The notes: generated from the letters alone by a model not told the origin. DNA of 36,769 nt from Lagierella sp. (GCF_029983815.1 NZ_JASBYU010000017.1:1-36769); one strand, 5' to 3'; counted from the stretch's first letter, positions 15,836-24,780 are shown. Translations and numbers: made by a program.

Positions 15836-17440
15836 ATGAAGAAAATAAAATTAGCAGCCCTTCTACTTGCATTTACTTTAGTATTTACTGCATGTGGAAA
15901 TAAGGCTGGAAATAACGGTTCTAATGGCGGCTCTAATACTACCACAGAAGCAGGCGGCGAAGGCAGTGGCAATAACGGCGGCCTAATGGTTCTTGGAATT
16001 GGTTCAGATCCTACATCTGTCAATCCACTTTACGCAAATGACAGGGTCTCCCTTACTATCTCCAATGTGCTATTTGATGCACTGTACCATGTTAAGTCTG
16101 GAGAGGTTGTATATGATGGTCTAGCTGAGTCAATGACACCATCAGAAGACTTTTTAACCTACACTTTAAAACTTAAGGAAAGTGCCAAGTGGCATGATGG
16201 AAAACCAGTTGTGGCCGAAGACTTAGTATTCACTTATGATTCTATATTAGATGACAAGCAAAACGCCAAGGGACAGAATGTATTTAAGTCAGAATCTGGC
16301 GTTGTAGAATATAAAGCTGTTGACGAAAGTACAGTAGAATACAAATTACCTAAGGTAGATATGACCTTTATCGAGGGAATTGCAGGAATATCCCCTATCC
16401 CAAAACACGTTTACGAAGGGGAAACAGATATTGCGAAGAGTTCTAAAAATGCACAACCTATTGGTAGTGGTCCCTTCAAGTTTAAGGAACATAAGACAGG
16501 AGAACTTTACCAAGTTGAAAGATTTGACGACTACTATGGAGATGTTGCGAAGCTTGACGGTATCGCCTATAAGGTAATTCCAGATACAAACGCCCTATTA
16601 GTAGCTTTAGAAAACGGCGAGATCTCCGTTGCCTATATCAAACCTAAGGACGCTGCTAAATACGAAAAGAACGATAACTTTACAGTAGTTTCCTTTGCCG
16701 AAGGAATGGTGGATAACATATTCTTTAGAGTTTCTTCTGAAAATTTAAAGGATGTAAAGGTACGTCAAGCCATTTCCTATGCAATTGACAAGAAGAAGTT
16801 AATTCAAGGAACCTATTTAAGTGATGACTATGCAGAAGCTGCATATTCACCATTTTCAACTAACACCGGTTTCTTTACTGACGATGTAGAAAAATATGAA
16901 CACGATGTAGAAAAGGCTAAGAGCTTATTAAAGGAAGCTGGAAAAGAGAACTTGAACTTAAAGTTGATGTACACCTCTGGTAACCCAGACCAAGAGAAGG
17001 AATGTCTATTGATTCAAGAGATGTTAAAAGAAGTTGGTATCAATGTGGAACTACTTCCTATGGAAAGAGCTACCTTCATAGAAAAGTTATTGGATCATGA
17101 AAACCACGACTTTGACATGGCTTCAAACGGTTATGTTATGGGTGACAATCCAGACAACTACTCTGCTATCTTCAAGAGTGACTCCGCTGAAAACTTTAGT
17201 AACTATCAAAACCCTAAAGTAGACGAGCTTTTTGAACAGGCAAAAAGAGAAACAGATGAAAAGAAACGTGCCGACTTATACAAGGAAATTCAACAGACCC
17301 TTGTAAATGATGCAGTTGAATATCCAATTGCCAATGTTAAGTCCATCCTATCAGTGAAGAAGGACTTCGGCAATTTAGAAGAGGCAACTCCTGCACCTAT
17401 TCATATGTTTGACTATTTCAACAAGATTGAGAAAAAATAA
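15836..17440 (+). CDS. oppA: Oligopeptide ABC transporter substrate-binding lipoprotein
   Basis: A 534-residue lipoprotein of the SBP_bac_5 family. The signal peptide ends in a lipobox at FTAC with C20 as the lipidated residue. A Gly/Asn/Ser-rich spacer follows, then the family core beginning LGIGSDPTSVNPLY, with the LAESMTPSEDFLTYTLKLKE, WHDGKPV and RQAISYAID segments typical of OppA/DppA. It captures peptides outside the membrane for OppBC. ATG 15836 follows GGAGG. The in-frame start 30 bases upstream would spoil the signal peptide. The gene is separated from oppB by a strong hairpin. Specificity (oligo- versus dipeptide) cannot be read from sequence. Confidence 0.92.
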   Translation: MKKIKLAALLLAFTLVFTACGNKAGNNGSNGGSNTTTEAGGEGSGNNGGLMVLGIGSDPTSVNPLYANDRVSLTISNVLFDALYHVKSGEVVYDGLAESMTPSEDFLTYTLKLKESAKWHDGKPVVAEDLVFTYDSILDDKQNAKGQNVFKSESGVVEYKAVDESTVEYKLPKVDMTFIEGIAGISPIPKHVYEGETDIAKSSKNAQPIGSGPFKFKEHKTGELYQVERFDDYYGDVAKLDGIAYKVIPDTNALLVALENGEISVAYIKPKDAAKYEKNDNFTVVSFAEGMVDNIFFRVSSENLKDVKVRQAISYAIDKKKLIQGTYLSDDYAEAAYSPFSTNTGFFTDDVEKYEHDVEKAKSLLKEAGKENLNLKLMYTSGNPDQEKECLLIQEMLKEVGINVELLPMERATFIEKLLDHENHDFDMASNGYVMGDNPDNYSAIFKSDSAENFSNYQNPKVDELFEQAKRETDEKKRADLYKEIQQTLVNDAVEYPIANVKSILSVKKDFGNLEEATPAPIHMFDYFNKIEKK

Positions 17441-17449
17441 CAACAATTG

Positions 17450-17479
17450 AATGAACAGTCCCTTCGGGGATTGTTCATT
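17450..17479 (+). promoter_or_regulatory. Stable stem-loop between oppA and oppB
   Basis: AATGAACAGTCCC (17450-17462) and GGGATTGTTCATT (17467-17479) form a 13-bp stem, one pair being G-U, closed by a TTCG tetraloop. No U run follows, so it is not a classical terminator. It is likelier an mRNA-stabilising or partial-termination element that lets oppA be made in excess over the membrane subunits. Confidence 0.8.
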
Positions 17480-17495
17480 GATTTTAGGAGATAAT

Positions 17496-18446
17496 ATGAC
17501 AAGATTGATTTTAAAGCGATTATTACAGACAATTCCCATGATTATAACCATATCCATAGTGTCCTTTCTATTGGTTAGGATTGCACCAAACGACCCGGTT
17601 AGATCCCATATAACTCCTGAATCTACCGTTCAAGACATTGAAAGGATTAGAGAAAACATGGGTTTAAACGATAGCTATCCAGTTCAATATATAAGATGGG
17701 CAAAGGGTATTTTTAAAGGAGATTTCGGTTATTCCTTTTCAAACCATAGACCAGTTTTACAACAGGTTACAGAAAGACTTCCCGCAACTCTTGGACTGAT
17801 GGGTTCAGCCTTTTTACTTTCCATAATTCTAGGCACCTTAATCGGAATTGTTTCCGGTATGAATGAAGGCGGAATCTTAGATAAGATTTTCACTTTACTG
17901 TCCTACATAGGAATATCCATACCTTCTTTTTGGTTTGCCATGATGTTGGTGCATCTATTTTCATTAAAACTGGGGCTACTTCCAAGTATTGGTATGAGAA
18001 CCCTAGGAGTAGAAACCTTCCCGGACCTACTAAAACATTCTATTATGCCTGTTTTGACTTTAAGTATAGGCGACACGGCAGTTATCAGTAGATATGTTAG
18101 AGCAAGGGTTACAGATCAGTTAAAGGAAGACTATGTTATGACAGAACTTGCCCAGGGAAGTTCCAAAAGAGAGCTCTTCTTTAAAAGCATACTTAAAAAC
18201 TCCCTTCTACCACTTATAACCCTAGTGGGAATGAGTCTTCCAAGACTGGTTTCAGGAGCCTTTATAACTGAAAGTATCTTCGGTTGGCCAGGCCTTGGAC
18301 AACTGGGTATGAACGCCATCTTCACCGCCGACTACCCGCTTATCATGGCTACGACCATGTTTGCCTCCATACTCTTGATACTGGGAAATCTAATAAGCGA
18401 TATCCTATATGGAATTGTAGACCCTAGAATAAAGGAGATGTCATAA
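17496..18446 (+). CDS. oppB: Oligopeptide ABC transporter permease OppB
   Basis: A 316-residue inner-membrane permease with the N-terminal helix of the family (MTRLILKRLLQTIPMI), six transmembrane segments, and the cytoplasmic EAA-like loop YVMTELAQGSSKRELFFKSI that contacts the ATPases. The C-terminal IFGWPGLGQLGMNAI motif is typical of OppB/DppB. The start at 17496 has GGAG five bases upstream. An earlier in-frame ATG at 17451 lies in the intergenic hairpin and is rejected. The stop overlaps the oppC start by one base (TAATG). It forms the translocation pore with OppC. Confidence 0.92.
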   Translation: MTRLILKRLLQTIPMIITISIVSFLLVRIAPNDPVRSHITPESTVQDIERIRENMGLNDSYPVQYIRWAKGIFKGDFGYSFSNHRPVLQQVTERLPATLGLMGSAFLLSIILGTLIGIVSGMNEGGILDKIFTLLSYIGISIPSFWFAMMLVHLFSLKLGLLPSIGMRTLGVETFPDLLKHSIMPVLTLSIGDTAVISRYVRARVTDQLKEDYVMTELAQGSSKRELFFKSILKNSLLPLITLVGMSLPRLVSGAFITESIFGWPGLGQLGMNAIFTADYPLIMATTMFASILLILGNLISDILYGIVDPRIKEMS

Positions 18447-19258
18447 TGTCAACATTTATAAAAAAACTTAAACAAAGCCCTATTCAAGTTAAACTCTCCT
18501 TGGGGATATTGATAGTATTTATCCTAGGGGCAATACTTGCAGACCTATATCCAAAAAACGGTATCGATACAGATATAGCAAACGCCTTAGTAAACCCTAA
18601 TAAAGAAAATCTCTTTGGAACAGATGACCTTGGAAGAGACTACTTTGCCAGGGCTTTACATGGAGCAAGGGCCTCATTGACTGTAGGATTTTTATCCGTT
18701 GTCATTTCCACCATACTAGGTTCACTGGTTGGAATCATTGCAGGATACTTTGGTGGAAAGGTGGATATGATTTTGATGAGGGGCGTGGATATTCTAATGA
18801 GCATCCCTTCTTTCTTTTTAATCCTAATCCTAAATGCAGCTTTAAAACCTGGAATTCAAAATATCATTATAATAATAGGTCTCTTTAGTTGGATGGGAAT
18901 TGCAAGGCTTGTTAGAGCCGAAACCCTTTCTCTAAAGGAAAGGGATTATGTAACCTATGCTAAACTTATCGGCGTAAGCCATAGAAAGATAATGGTAAAG
19001 CATATCCTAAGAAATATTACACCAACTTTGACAGTTGCTGCCACTGTAAATGTGGCTTCTGCAATATTGACAGAGTCTTCCCTATCCTTCTTAGGTCTTG
19101 GAGTTAGACAACCCAACTCCTCCTGGGGGTCCATGTTAAAGGATGCACAACAGTACTTAGCCACCTCTCCCTACTTGGCAATCTTTCCAGGACTATTAAT
19201 CTTGTTAACCGTACTTGCCTTTAATGTAATCGGCGACTATTACAGGAAGGAGATATGA
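18446..19258 (+). CDS. oppC: Oligopeptide ABC transporter permease OppC
   Basis: A 270-residue permease, with an N-terminal helix (~16-33), the periplasmic-side segment NLFGTDDLGRDYFARALHGAR near residue 51 that is hallmark for OppC/DppC, and five further helices. The EAA loop is YVTYAKLIGVSHRKIMVKHI, and ESSLSFLGLGVRQPNSSWG near the end is highly conserved in the family. Its start overlaps the oppB stop by one base and its stop overlaps the oppD start, so the subunits are translationally coupled. Slightly shorter than E. coli OppC, within the normal range. Confidence 0.92.
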   Translation: MSTFIKKLKQSPIQVKLSLGILIVFILGAILADLYPKNGIDTDIANALVNPNKENLFGTDDLGRDYFARALHGARASLTVGFLSVVISTILGSLVGIIAGYFGGKVDMILMRGVDILMSIPSFFLILILNAALKPGIQNIIIIIGLFSWMGIARLVRAETLSLKERDYVTYAKLIGVSHRKIMVKHILRNITPTLTVAATVNVASAILTESSLSFLGLGVRQPNSSWGSMLKDAQQYLATSPYLAIFPGLLILLTVLAFNVIGDYYRKEI

Positions 19259-20220
19259 TGAAAAAATTAGTTGAAGTTAAAAATCTATCGGCAAAATTCC
19301 CTGGAAAGGAATTTAACACCTACGCCGTTAATAATATCAGTTTCGATATATATGAAAATGAGACCTTAGGAATTGTAGGAGAGTCTGGTAGTGGTAAATC
19401 TGTAACCGCTAAATCCATCTTAAACCTTTTAAAGGGCCGAGCAGTTTACGATGGTGAAATTATTTATAAGGGAATAAATCTTTTAAAAGCAGACGAAAAG
19501 ACCCTTCGAAATATTAGAGGAAATGAAATCTCCATGATATTTCAAGACCCTATGACTTCCTTAAATCCCCTCTTTACTATTGAAAAACAGATGTATCGTC
19601 TAATAAAGAGGCATAGGAAAAATTTAAATAATAAAGAGATAAAAGAGCTTTCAATCAAATACTTGGATTTAGTTGGAATCCCAGATGCAGAAAATAGGAT
19701 ATCCGGCTATCCCCACGAATTTTCCGGTGGTATGAAACAAAGGGTGATGATTGCCATGAGCCTTTGTTTAGACCCTAAACTCATCATTGCAGACGAGCCT
19801 ACAACTGCACTTGACGTTACGATACAAGCACAGGTTTTGACATTGTTAAACCGTCTAAATAAGGATAGCGACCAATCTACCCTGCTTATCACCCATGACT
19901 TGGGAGTTGTTGCAAACACCTGTGACAGAGTAATCGTACTATATGGTGGAATAATTATGGAAGAGGCAACCATCGAAGAGATCTTTGAAAATAGTTTAAA
20001 TCCCTATACAAAAGGACTATTACAATCCCTTCCAAAAATCGGAAAGAAGGAAAGACTGATTCCCATTCCTGGAAACCCACCAGTTCTAATCGAAAAACCG
20101 AAGGGATGTCCTTTTTATGATAGGTGCAAACTTAGAGGAGATATCTGTAAAAGACAAATGCCTCCAGAGAAAATAATTTCTCCAACCCACAAAGTGTACT
20201 GTCATATGATTGAGGAGTAA
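19258..20220 (+). CDS. oppD: Oligopeptide ABC transporter ATPase OppD
   Basis: A 320-residue ATPase with Walker A GESGSGKS, Q-loop FQDPMTSLNP, signature FSGGMKQR, Walker B LIIADEPTTALD and switch H in ITHD. The C-terminal oligopeptide/dipeptide domain has four cysteines (C-x5-C-x6-C then one near the end), a pattern that in some OppD proteins binds a [4Fe-4S] cluster. Two adjacent ATGs occur. I chose 19258, which leaves five bases to GGAG and overlaps the oppC stop as TGATG. ATG 19255 would leave only two bases. Confidence 0.92.
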   Translation: MKKLVEVKNLSAKFPGKEFNTYAVNNISFDIYENETLGIVGESGSGKSVTAKSILNLLKGRAVYDGEIIYKGINLLKADEKTLRNIRGNEISMIFQDPMTSLNPLFTIEKQMYRLIKRHRKNLNNKEIKELSIKYLDLVGIPDAENRISGYPHEFSGGMKQRVMIAMSLCLDPKLIIADEPTTALDVTIQAQVLTLLNRLNKDSDQSTLLITHDLGVVANTCDRVIVLYGGIIMEEATIEEIFENSLNPYTKGLLQSLPKIGKKERLIPIPGNPPVLIEKPKGCPFYDRCKLRGDICKRQMPPEKIISPTHKVYCHMIEE

Positions 20221-20223
20221 AAT

Positions 20224-21207
20224 ATGGAAATAATATATGAAATTAAAAATTTAAAAAAACACTTCCCAGTAAAAAAGAATAAGTTATTTGAAGAACAAAA
20301 ATACTTAAAGGCTTTAGACGGCGTCACCTTGGAAATCCGAAAGGGAGAAACCCTTGGCCTTGTCGGGGAGTCTGGAAGTGGTAAATCCACTTTGGGAAAA
20401 TGCATAACCGGTATTTCAGATATTACCGAGGGAAGTGTAAAATATAAGGGTGCAGATATAAGCGATAAAAAGACGATAAAGACCATGCAAAGTGAAATAC
20501 AGGCCATCTTTCAAGACCCCTATTCCTCATTGAATCCAACACTAATGGTCTTTGACATAATTGCAGAACCCCTTAGAACCAGATTTAATTATGACAATAA
20601 AAAAATTAGATCCATGGTCGAGGATTTACTAAATAAGGTTGGATTGTCCAAGGAGATCATGTTTAAAAAGCCTGGACAGTTCAGTGGAGGTCAAAGACAG
20701 AGGATATCCATTGCTAGGGCCATATCCACAAACCCTGAGTTCATCCTATGTGACGAGCCAATTTCTGCCTTGGACGTTTCAATTCAAGCCCAAATTGTTA
20801 ACCTATTAGAGGATTTACAAAAGGAACTTGGTCTAACCTACCTCTTTATCGCCCACGACTTGGCTATGGTGGAACATATCTCCCATAGAATAGGAGTTTT
20901 ATACCTGGGGCATCTTGTGGAAATAGGCGACAGCGATGAAATCTATAAAAATCCTTGCCATCCCTACACCAAGGAATTACTTGGCTCAGTGTTAAAGCCA
21001 GAAGTAAATAAGGATAGAAAGGCCTTAGTTAGTACCAATAGAGAAATCCCAAGTCCTATCGATCTGCCAAAGGGTTGTGTATTTCAAAGCCGTTGTCCCT
21101 ATAGGACTGAAAAATGTACCTTGGAGCAACCGGCCCTATTGGAAGTTAGTAAAGGTCACAAATCCGCTTGTATTTACAGAGAGGATTTTTACAAGAGTAA
21201 TAAATAA
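20224..21207 (+). CDS. oppF: Oligopeptide ABC transporter ATPase OppF
   Basis: A 327-residue second ATPase of the transporter, with Walker A GESGSGKS, FQDPYSSLNP, signature FSGGQRQR, Walker B FILCDEPISALD and IAHD. The region LKALDGVTLEIRKGETLGL near the N-terminus and the C-terminal LPKGCVFQSRCPYRTEKC with a final Cys are typical of OppF. ATG 20224 is three bases after the oppD stop with GAGGAG upstream. It completes oppABCDF and is followed at once by a terminator. Confidence 0.92.
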   Translation: MEIIYEIKNLKKHFPVKKNKLFEEQKYLKALDGVTLEIRKGETLGLVGESGSGKSTLGKCITGISDITEGSVKYKGADISDKKTIKTMQSEIQAIFQDPYSSLNPTLMVFDIIAEPLRTRFNYDNKKIRSMVEDLLNKVGLSKEIMFKKPGQFSGGQRQRISIARAISTNPEFILCDEPISALDVSIQAQIVNLLEDLQKELGLTYLFIAHDLAMVEHISHRIGVLYLGHLVEIGDSDEIYKNPCHPYTKELLGSVLKPEVNKDRKALVSTNREIPSPIDLPKGCVFQSRCPYRTEKCTLEQPALLEVSKGHKSACIYREDFYKSNK

Positions 21208-21220
21208 AAATACACATTAC

Positions 21221-21244
21221 AAAAGCCCGGCTAACCGGGCTTTT
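21221..21244. terminator. Bidirectional terminator after oppF
   Basis: AAAAGCCCGG / CCGGGCTTTT, a 10-bp GC-rich perfect stem with a CTAA loop. A-U tracts on both sides let it serve oppF (plus) and the convergent glyoxalase gene (minus). Confidence 0.88.
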
Positions 21245-21276
21245 GTCTATGCTTATAAAAATTTTAAAGGAGATTG

Positions 21277-21657
21277 CTATGCTCTGATTATTTCAATATC
21301 ATATCCATCTGGATCTGTTATGAAATAAAATTTTGGTTCCTTGGAGTCTGAAAGTCCGCCAAGGTCTGTAACTTTGTATCCTGCTTTCTTATGTTCTTCA
21401 TGGTATTTCTCTAAATCGTCAACTTCCAAGGCAATATGAGAATATCCATCGCCAATTTCATAGGGTTCGTGGTCATAGTTATAGGTAAGTTCCAGTTCGA
21501 ACTCGCCTTTCTCAGGCGCCATATAAACTAGGGTAAACTTGTCCTCTGGATAATCCTTCCTACGTGTTTCCACAAAACCAAATGCATTTTTATAAAATTC
21601 TACAGATTTTTCTAAGTCTACAACTCTTATACAGCTGTGTATCGGTTTAAAATTCAA
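21277..21657 (-). CDS. gloA: Glyoxalase I-like VOC metalloenzyme
   Basis: A 126-residue vicinal-oxygen-chelate protein very like bacterial glyoxalase I. The four metal ligands are recognisable: H7, E56, H74 and E122, almost the same spacing as the Ni-dependent E. coli enzyme (5/56/74/122). The family pattern SVEFYKNAFGF and ITDPDGYDIEII is intact. It would isomerise methylglyoxal hemithioacetals. The thiol partner in this organism is not evident, since no glutathione gene is in the window. The start is TTG at 21657 with GAGGTGAT upstream. It stands alone, diverging from the cysteine desulfurase gene. Confidence 0.85.
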   Translation of the reverse strand: MNFKPIHSCIRVVDLEKSVEFYKNAFGFVETRRKDYPEDKFTLVYMAPEKGEFELELTYNYDHEPYEIGDGYSHIALEVDDLEKYHEEHKKAGYKVTDLGGLSDSKEPKFYFITDPDGYDIEIIRA

Positions 21658-21790
21658 TTAAATCACCTCTAAGCTGAATATACCCATCTAACAATCCTTT
21701 AACCATACAATTAAACTTGCTGGCCTATCTGCACTATATAGTGGAAGAAAGGTCCCTAATTGTGTTAAAATAAGTATTTACGGAGGTATT

Positions 21791-22909
21791 ATGATTTACT
21801 TTGACTACGCAGCTACTTCGATAAAGAGAAGAGAAATATTTGAAGACATATTAAATAATTTTAATGAATATAACGCAAACCCGGACTCCCTTCATAAACT
21901 GGGAAGAAGCGCTAATAAGATACTGGAAGATTCAAGACAAAAACTTTCCAAGGTCTTAAACCTTTCTTCCAAATCCATCATCTTTAATTCGGGAGCTTCC
22001 GAGGGAAATAATACGATTATAAAGCATTTCAATGCTTTAGGCTATAGAATACTATGTACAAGAGCTGACCATCCATCGGTATTAAACACTTTGGATAAAT
22101 TAAATGCAAATGTGGAATATATCGAGATTTGTAAGGACGGTAGAATAAACCTTACCGATTTAGAAAAAAAGTTAGGAGAAAATAATTCCCAAGGGTTTTC
22201 TTATGAAAAAACTTTATTGATTTTAACTTTGGTAAACAATGAATCCGGCACAGTTCAGGATTTAGATAGGATTTCCCAAATTTTAAAGGACAGAGAGGTT
22301 TGGCTTCACATAGACAATGTTCAAGGTTTTGGACATATGGATTTTGATTTTTCAAGATGTGATTCCATGGCGATTTCTGGGCATAAAATCGGCGGGATAA
22401 ACGGATTTGGATTACTATATTTAAAAGATGATATCCAAAACCTAATCTATGGTGGCCAGCAGGAAAAACAAAGACGTGGTGGAACTTCCTTTGTTATGGG
22501 AGCTTATACCATGGCCAAATCCTATGATAAAATAGTTAGTGAAAGGCCTCTTGTAAAGGAAATCAAGGAAGGATTTATTCGAGATCTTAAAAAAAACGAA
22601 ATCCCTTTTGAAATAAATGGCACTTTGGAACATTCTTCTGACCATATTTTAAATCTATACTTTCCCTTTGCAAAATCCGATTTGCTTTTGACATATCTAG
22701 ATATGAAGGGAATTTGTGCATCAGCAGGTTCAGCATGTTCTGCAGGCTCCCTCGAAGAAAGCCATGTTATTACTGCAATGTACGATAAAGAAAGAGCCAT
22801 GAATTCAATTAGATTTAGTTTTGGATTTACCAACACCATGGAAGATGTAAAATACACTATTAAAACCATAAAAGAACTCTATGATAGAAAGGTAGGTGAG
22901 GAAGATTAA
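21791..22909 (+). CDS. Cysteine desulfurase (NifS/IscS family)
   Basis: A 372-residue PLP enzyme that takes sulfur from L-cysteine as an enzyme persulfide. Seen are the N-terminal YFDYAAT, H94 (ADHPS), D175/Q178 (HIDNVQ), PLP lysine K199 (SGHKIGG), and the catalytic cysteine C316 in the loop SAGSACSAGS. The 14-base overlap with mnmA argues that its main client is MnmA for 2-thiouridine in tRNA, the arrangement known from B. subtilis yrvO-mnmA. ATG 21791 follows GGAGG. No IscU or SufU scaffold gene adjoins. The length and loop fit the dedicated tRNA-thiolation desulfurases. Confidence 0.9.
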   Translation: MIYFDYAATSIKRREIFEDILNNFNEYNANPDSLHKLGRSANKILEDSRQKLSKVLNLSSKSIIFNSGASEGNNTIIKHFNALGYRILCTRADHPSVLNTLDKLNANVEYIEICKDGRINLTDLEKKLGENNSQGFSYEKTLLILTLVNNESGTVQDLDRISQILKDREVWLHIDNVQGFGHMDFDFSRCDSMAISGHKIGGINGFGLLYLKDDIQNLIYGGQQEKQRRGGTSFVMGAYTMAKSYDKIVSERPLVKEIKEGFIRDLKKNEIPFEINGTLEHSSDHILNLYFPFAKSDLLLTYLDMKGICASAGSACSAGSLEESHVITAMYDKERAMNSIRFSFGFTNTMEDVKYTIKTIKELYDRKVGEED

Positions 22910-23999
22910 AAAGAAGGTAGTTTTAGGAATAAGCGGCGGTGTAGACTCCTCCGTTGCAGCCCTCCTACTAAAGGAACAGGGCTATGATGTTACGGGAATT
23001 TTTATGAAAAACTGGGACGATTCCGATGAAAATGGTGTCTGTACGGCAGAAAAGGACTATGAAGACGTAGTTAAAGTATGTAATCAACTAAAGATCCCCT
23101 ACTATTCCATAAATTTTGAAAAGGAATACTACGACAGGGTCTTCACCTACTTTTTAGAGGAATACAAGAAGGGTAGAACCCCAAACCCTGACATAATGTG
23201 TAATAAGGAGATTAAATTTAAAGCTTTCTTAAACTTTGCCTACGATTTGGGTTTTGATTTAGTAGCAACTGGCCACTATGCAAGAATCGGCGAAGGAAAG
23301 GACGGTTCAAAACTTCTCCTTAGAGGCTTGGACAACAATAAGGACCAGTCCTATTTTTTAAGTCAGCTTTCCCAGGATCAAATTAAAAATGTGATTTTCC
23401 CAATTGGTGACTTACAAAAGTCCCAAGTTAGGGAATTGGCAAGAAAACATAATCTGGCCACAGCGGAAAAGAAGGATTCTACTGGAATTTGCTTTATTGG
23501 AGAAAGAAATTTCAATGAATTTCTATCGAATTATCTGCCTGCAAGAAAAGGAAAGATGGTCTCTGTCGACGGAGAAGTAATGGGAAGCCACGAAGGTTTA
23601 ATGTACCATACAATCGGTCAACGAAGGGGTCTAGGAATTGGCGGAGACGGAGAAGCCTGGTTTGTCTGTGGGAAAAATATCGAAAAAAACGAACTGATAG
23701 TATGCCAAGGCTCTGAAAATGAACACCTGTTTTCAAACAGGCTCTTAGCATCTCAATTTTCCACTCCAATGACTGAAAAGTTTCCCAAGGAATTTGACTG
23801 CACTGCAAAATTTAGATATAGACAAAAGGACATTCCAGTCCATGTAAAGTTTTTAGATGAGGATAAAGTCGAACTAACCTACGATCATGTAAAGTCTGTC
23901 ACCCCAGGACAGGCGGCAGTCCTATACCAAGAGGAAATATGCCTTGGATCAGCAATTATAGATGAAGTTTGGAGAGATGATCATAGGCTGATGCTTTAA
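22896..23999 (+). CDS. mnmA: tRNA-uridine 2-sulfurtransferase MnmA
   Basis: A 367-residue enzyme that thiolates U34 of Lys, Glu and Gln tRNAs. The PP-loop SGGVDSSVA is at residues 13-21, catalytic C102 sits in the PDIMCNKEIKF segment and partner C199 in the TGICFIG segment. MYHTIGQRRGLGIGG and the C-terminal beta-barrel ending in PGQAAVLY are typical. The start is unclear: GTG 22896 gives the full ORF but sits close to its GG-rich site, while ATT 22905 is better spaced from GGTGAGG and would give a more usual N-terminus (KKKVVLGISGG). There is no ATG near. It partners with the cysteine desulfurase just upstream. Confidence 0.92.
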   Translation: MRKIKKKVVLGISGGVDSSVAALLLKEQGYDVTGIFMKNWDDSDENGVCTAEKDYEDVVKVCNQLKIPYYSINFEKEYYDRVFTYFLEEYKKGRTPNPDIMCNKEIKFKAFLNFAYDLGFDLVATGHYARIGEGKDGSKLLLRGLDNNKDQSYFLSQLSQDQIKNVIFPIGDLQKSQVRELARKHNLATAEKKDSTGICFIGERNFNEFLSNYLPARKGKMVSVDGEVMGSHEGLMYHTIGQRRGLGIGGDGEAWFVCGKNIEKNELIVCQGSENEHLFSNRLLASQFSTPMTEKFPKEFDCTAKFRYRQKDIPVHVKFLDEDKVELTYDHVKSVTPGQAAVLYQEEICLGSAIIDEVWRDDHRLML

Positions 24000-24197
24000 T
24001 CAACTGGGGATTTGACCTTTAAAATATACCAGCAATAAGATTGCCATGATCAAAACTAGGGTTGTGATATAAAGAAAGTAAAAGTTTTTGCCTTTAAAGA
24101 TTTTATTTAAAGGCTGCCCTACTTTCTTGTTTTTAATGGTCTCTATGATCTCCCTTAATATAAGGAGCATAAATAGAATTATCAACACTTTCAACAT
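24000..24197 (-). CDS. Small two-helix membrane protein of unknown function
   Basis: A 65-residue protein with two hydrophobic helices (about 2-18 and 38-59) joined by a basic loop (ETIKNKKVGQPLNKIFKGKN). I do not recognise it. The ATG at 24197 has GGTGAT at a suitable distance and a TATAAT-containing promoter just upstream. It converges on mnmA: the two stop codons abut (23997-23999 and 24002..24000). It diverges from the unknown membrane protein gene at 24244. Confidence 0.55.
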   Translation of the reverse strand: MLKVLIILFMLLILREIIETIKNKKVGQPLNKIFKGKNFYFLYITTLVLIMAILLLVYFKGQIPS

Positions 24198-24213
24198 AGT
24201 ATCACCTACACTG

Positions 24214-24242
24214 ATTATACCATCTTATAGGAAAGGAATGAA
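24214..24242 (-). promoter_or_regulatory. Candidate promoter of the 65-residue membrane protein gene
   Basis: Perfect TATAAT (24219..24214) with a weak TTCATT at -35 (24242..24237), 17-base spacing. It overlaps the leader of the divergent gene at 24244. Confidence 0.4.
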
Positions 24243-24243
24243 A

Positions 24244-24780
24244 ATGAAACGAAGAAACAAAGATACTTATATTTTAATCTCAGCTATTATTTTAGCACTT
24301 CTGGTATTCTTATTTATCCTAGATGACAGCAATTTCTATACTATTCCACAACGTAAACTTAATAATAACGCAGTGGACTTTCTTTTAAAATACGTTCCTG
24401 AAGATGAAGGGGAAGTAAAACTTATAAAGAAGTCCAGCACCAAGTCCTCCTACCTTCTATTATTTAAGACAGGAGAAACATATACTGCTGTAACCTACAA
24501 TAAAAGCATGATATTACCTCTATACACCAGGGATTCTGTCTATTACAATATAGAAAACCTGGACAATTACAAGGTGTATCAAGACAATCACCTTAACACC
24601 CATACCTATGAAATCGTGAAAAACGGTGACGAAATTGAAATTTCAACAAATACCAAATCTTCTAAAAAACTCATACTGAATTTGGTATATGCACTGGTTT
24701 GCTTTTTAATAATCTTTATTGGAGTAACCATATCAGTTAAATCTAAGATTAAAAATGACGAGGAAAATAATGACCTATAA
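24244..24780 (+). CDS. Unknown bitopic membrane protein with extracytoplasmic domain
   Basis: A 178-residue protein. The basic N-terminus (MKRRNKD) leads to a transmembrane helix (~10-27). About 115 mostly polar residues with many Tyr, Asn and Thr follow, then a second helix (~145-167) and a charged C-terminus. The middle should therefore be outside the cell. I do not recognise the family. ATG 24244 is six bases after AAAGGA, and in-frame extensions to 24088 run antisense through the 65-residue gene and are rejected. The gene overlaps the DUF2974 hydrolase gene by 11 bases, so they are co-translated and may act together. Confidence 0.7.
   Translation: MKRRNKDTYILISAIILALLVFLFILDDSNFYTIPQRKLNNNAVDFLLKYVPEDEGEVKLIKKSSTKSSYLLLFKTGETYTAVTYNKSMILPLYTRDSVYYNIENLDNYKVYQDNHLNTHTYEIVKNGDEIEISTNTKSSKKLILNLVYALVCFLIIFIGVTISVKSKIKNDEENNDL

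Noticed and set aside
17451..17495. 15-residue N-terminal extension of OppB
   Set aside because: It would be encoded by the intergenic hairpin. The start at 17496 has a proper ribosome-binding site and the family N-terminus.
24088..24243. 50-residue extension of the unknown membrane protein
   Set aside because: It runs antisense through the 65-residue gene, and ATG 24244 has AAAGGA at good spacing.
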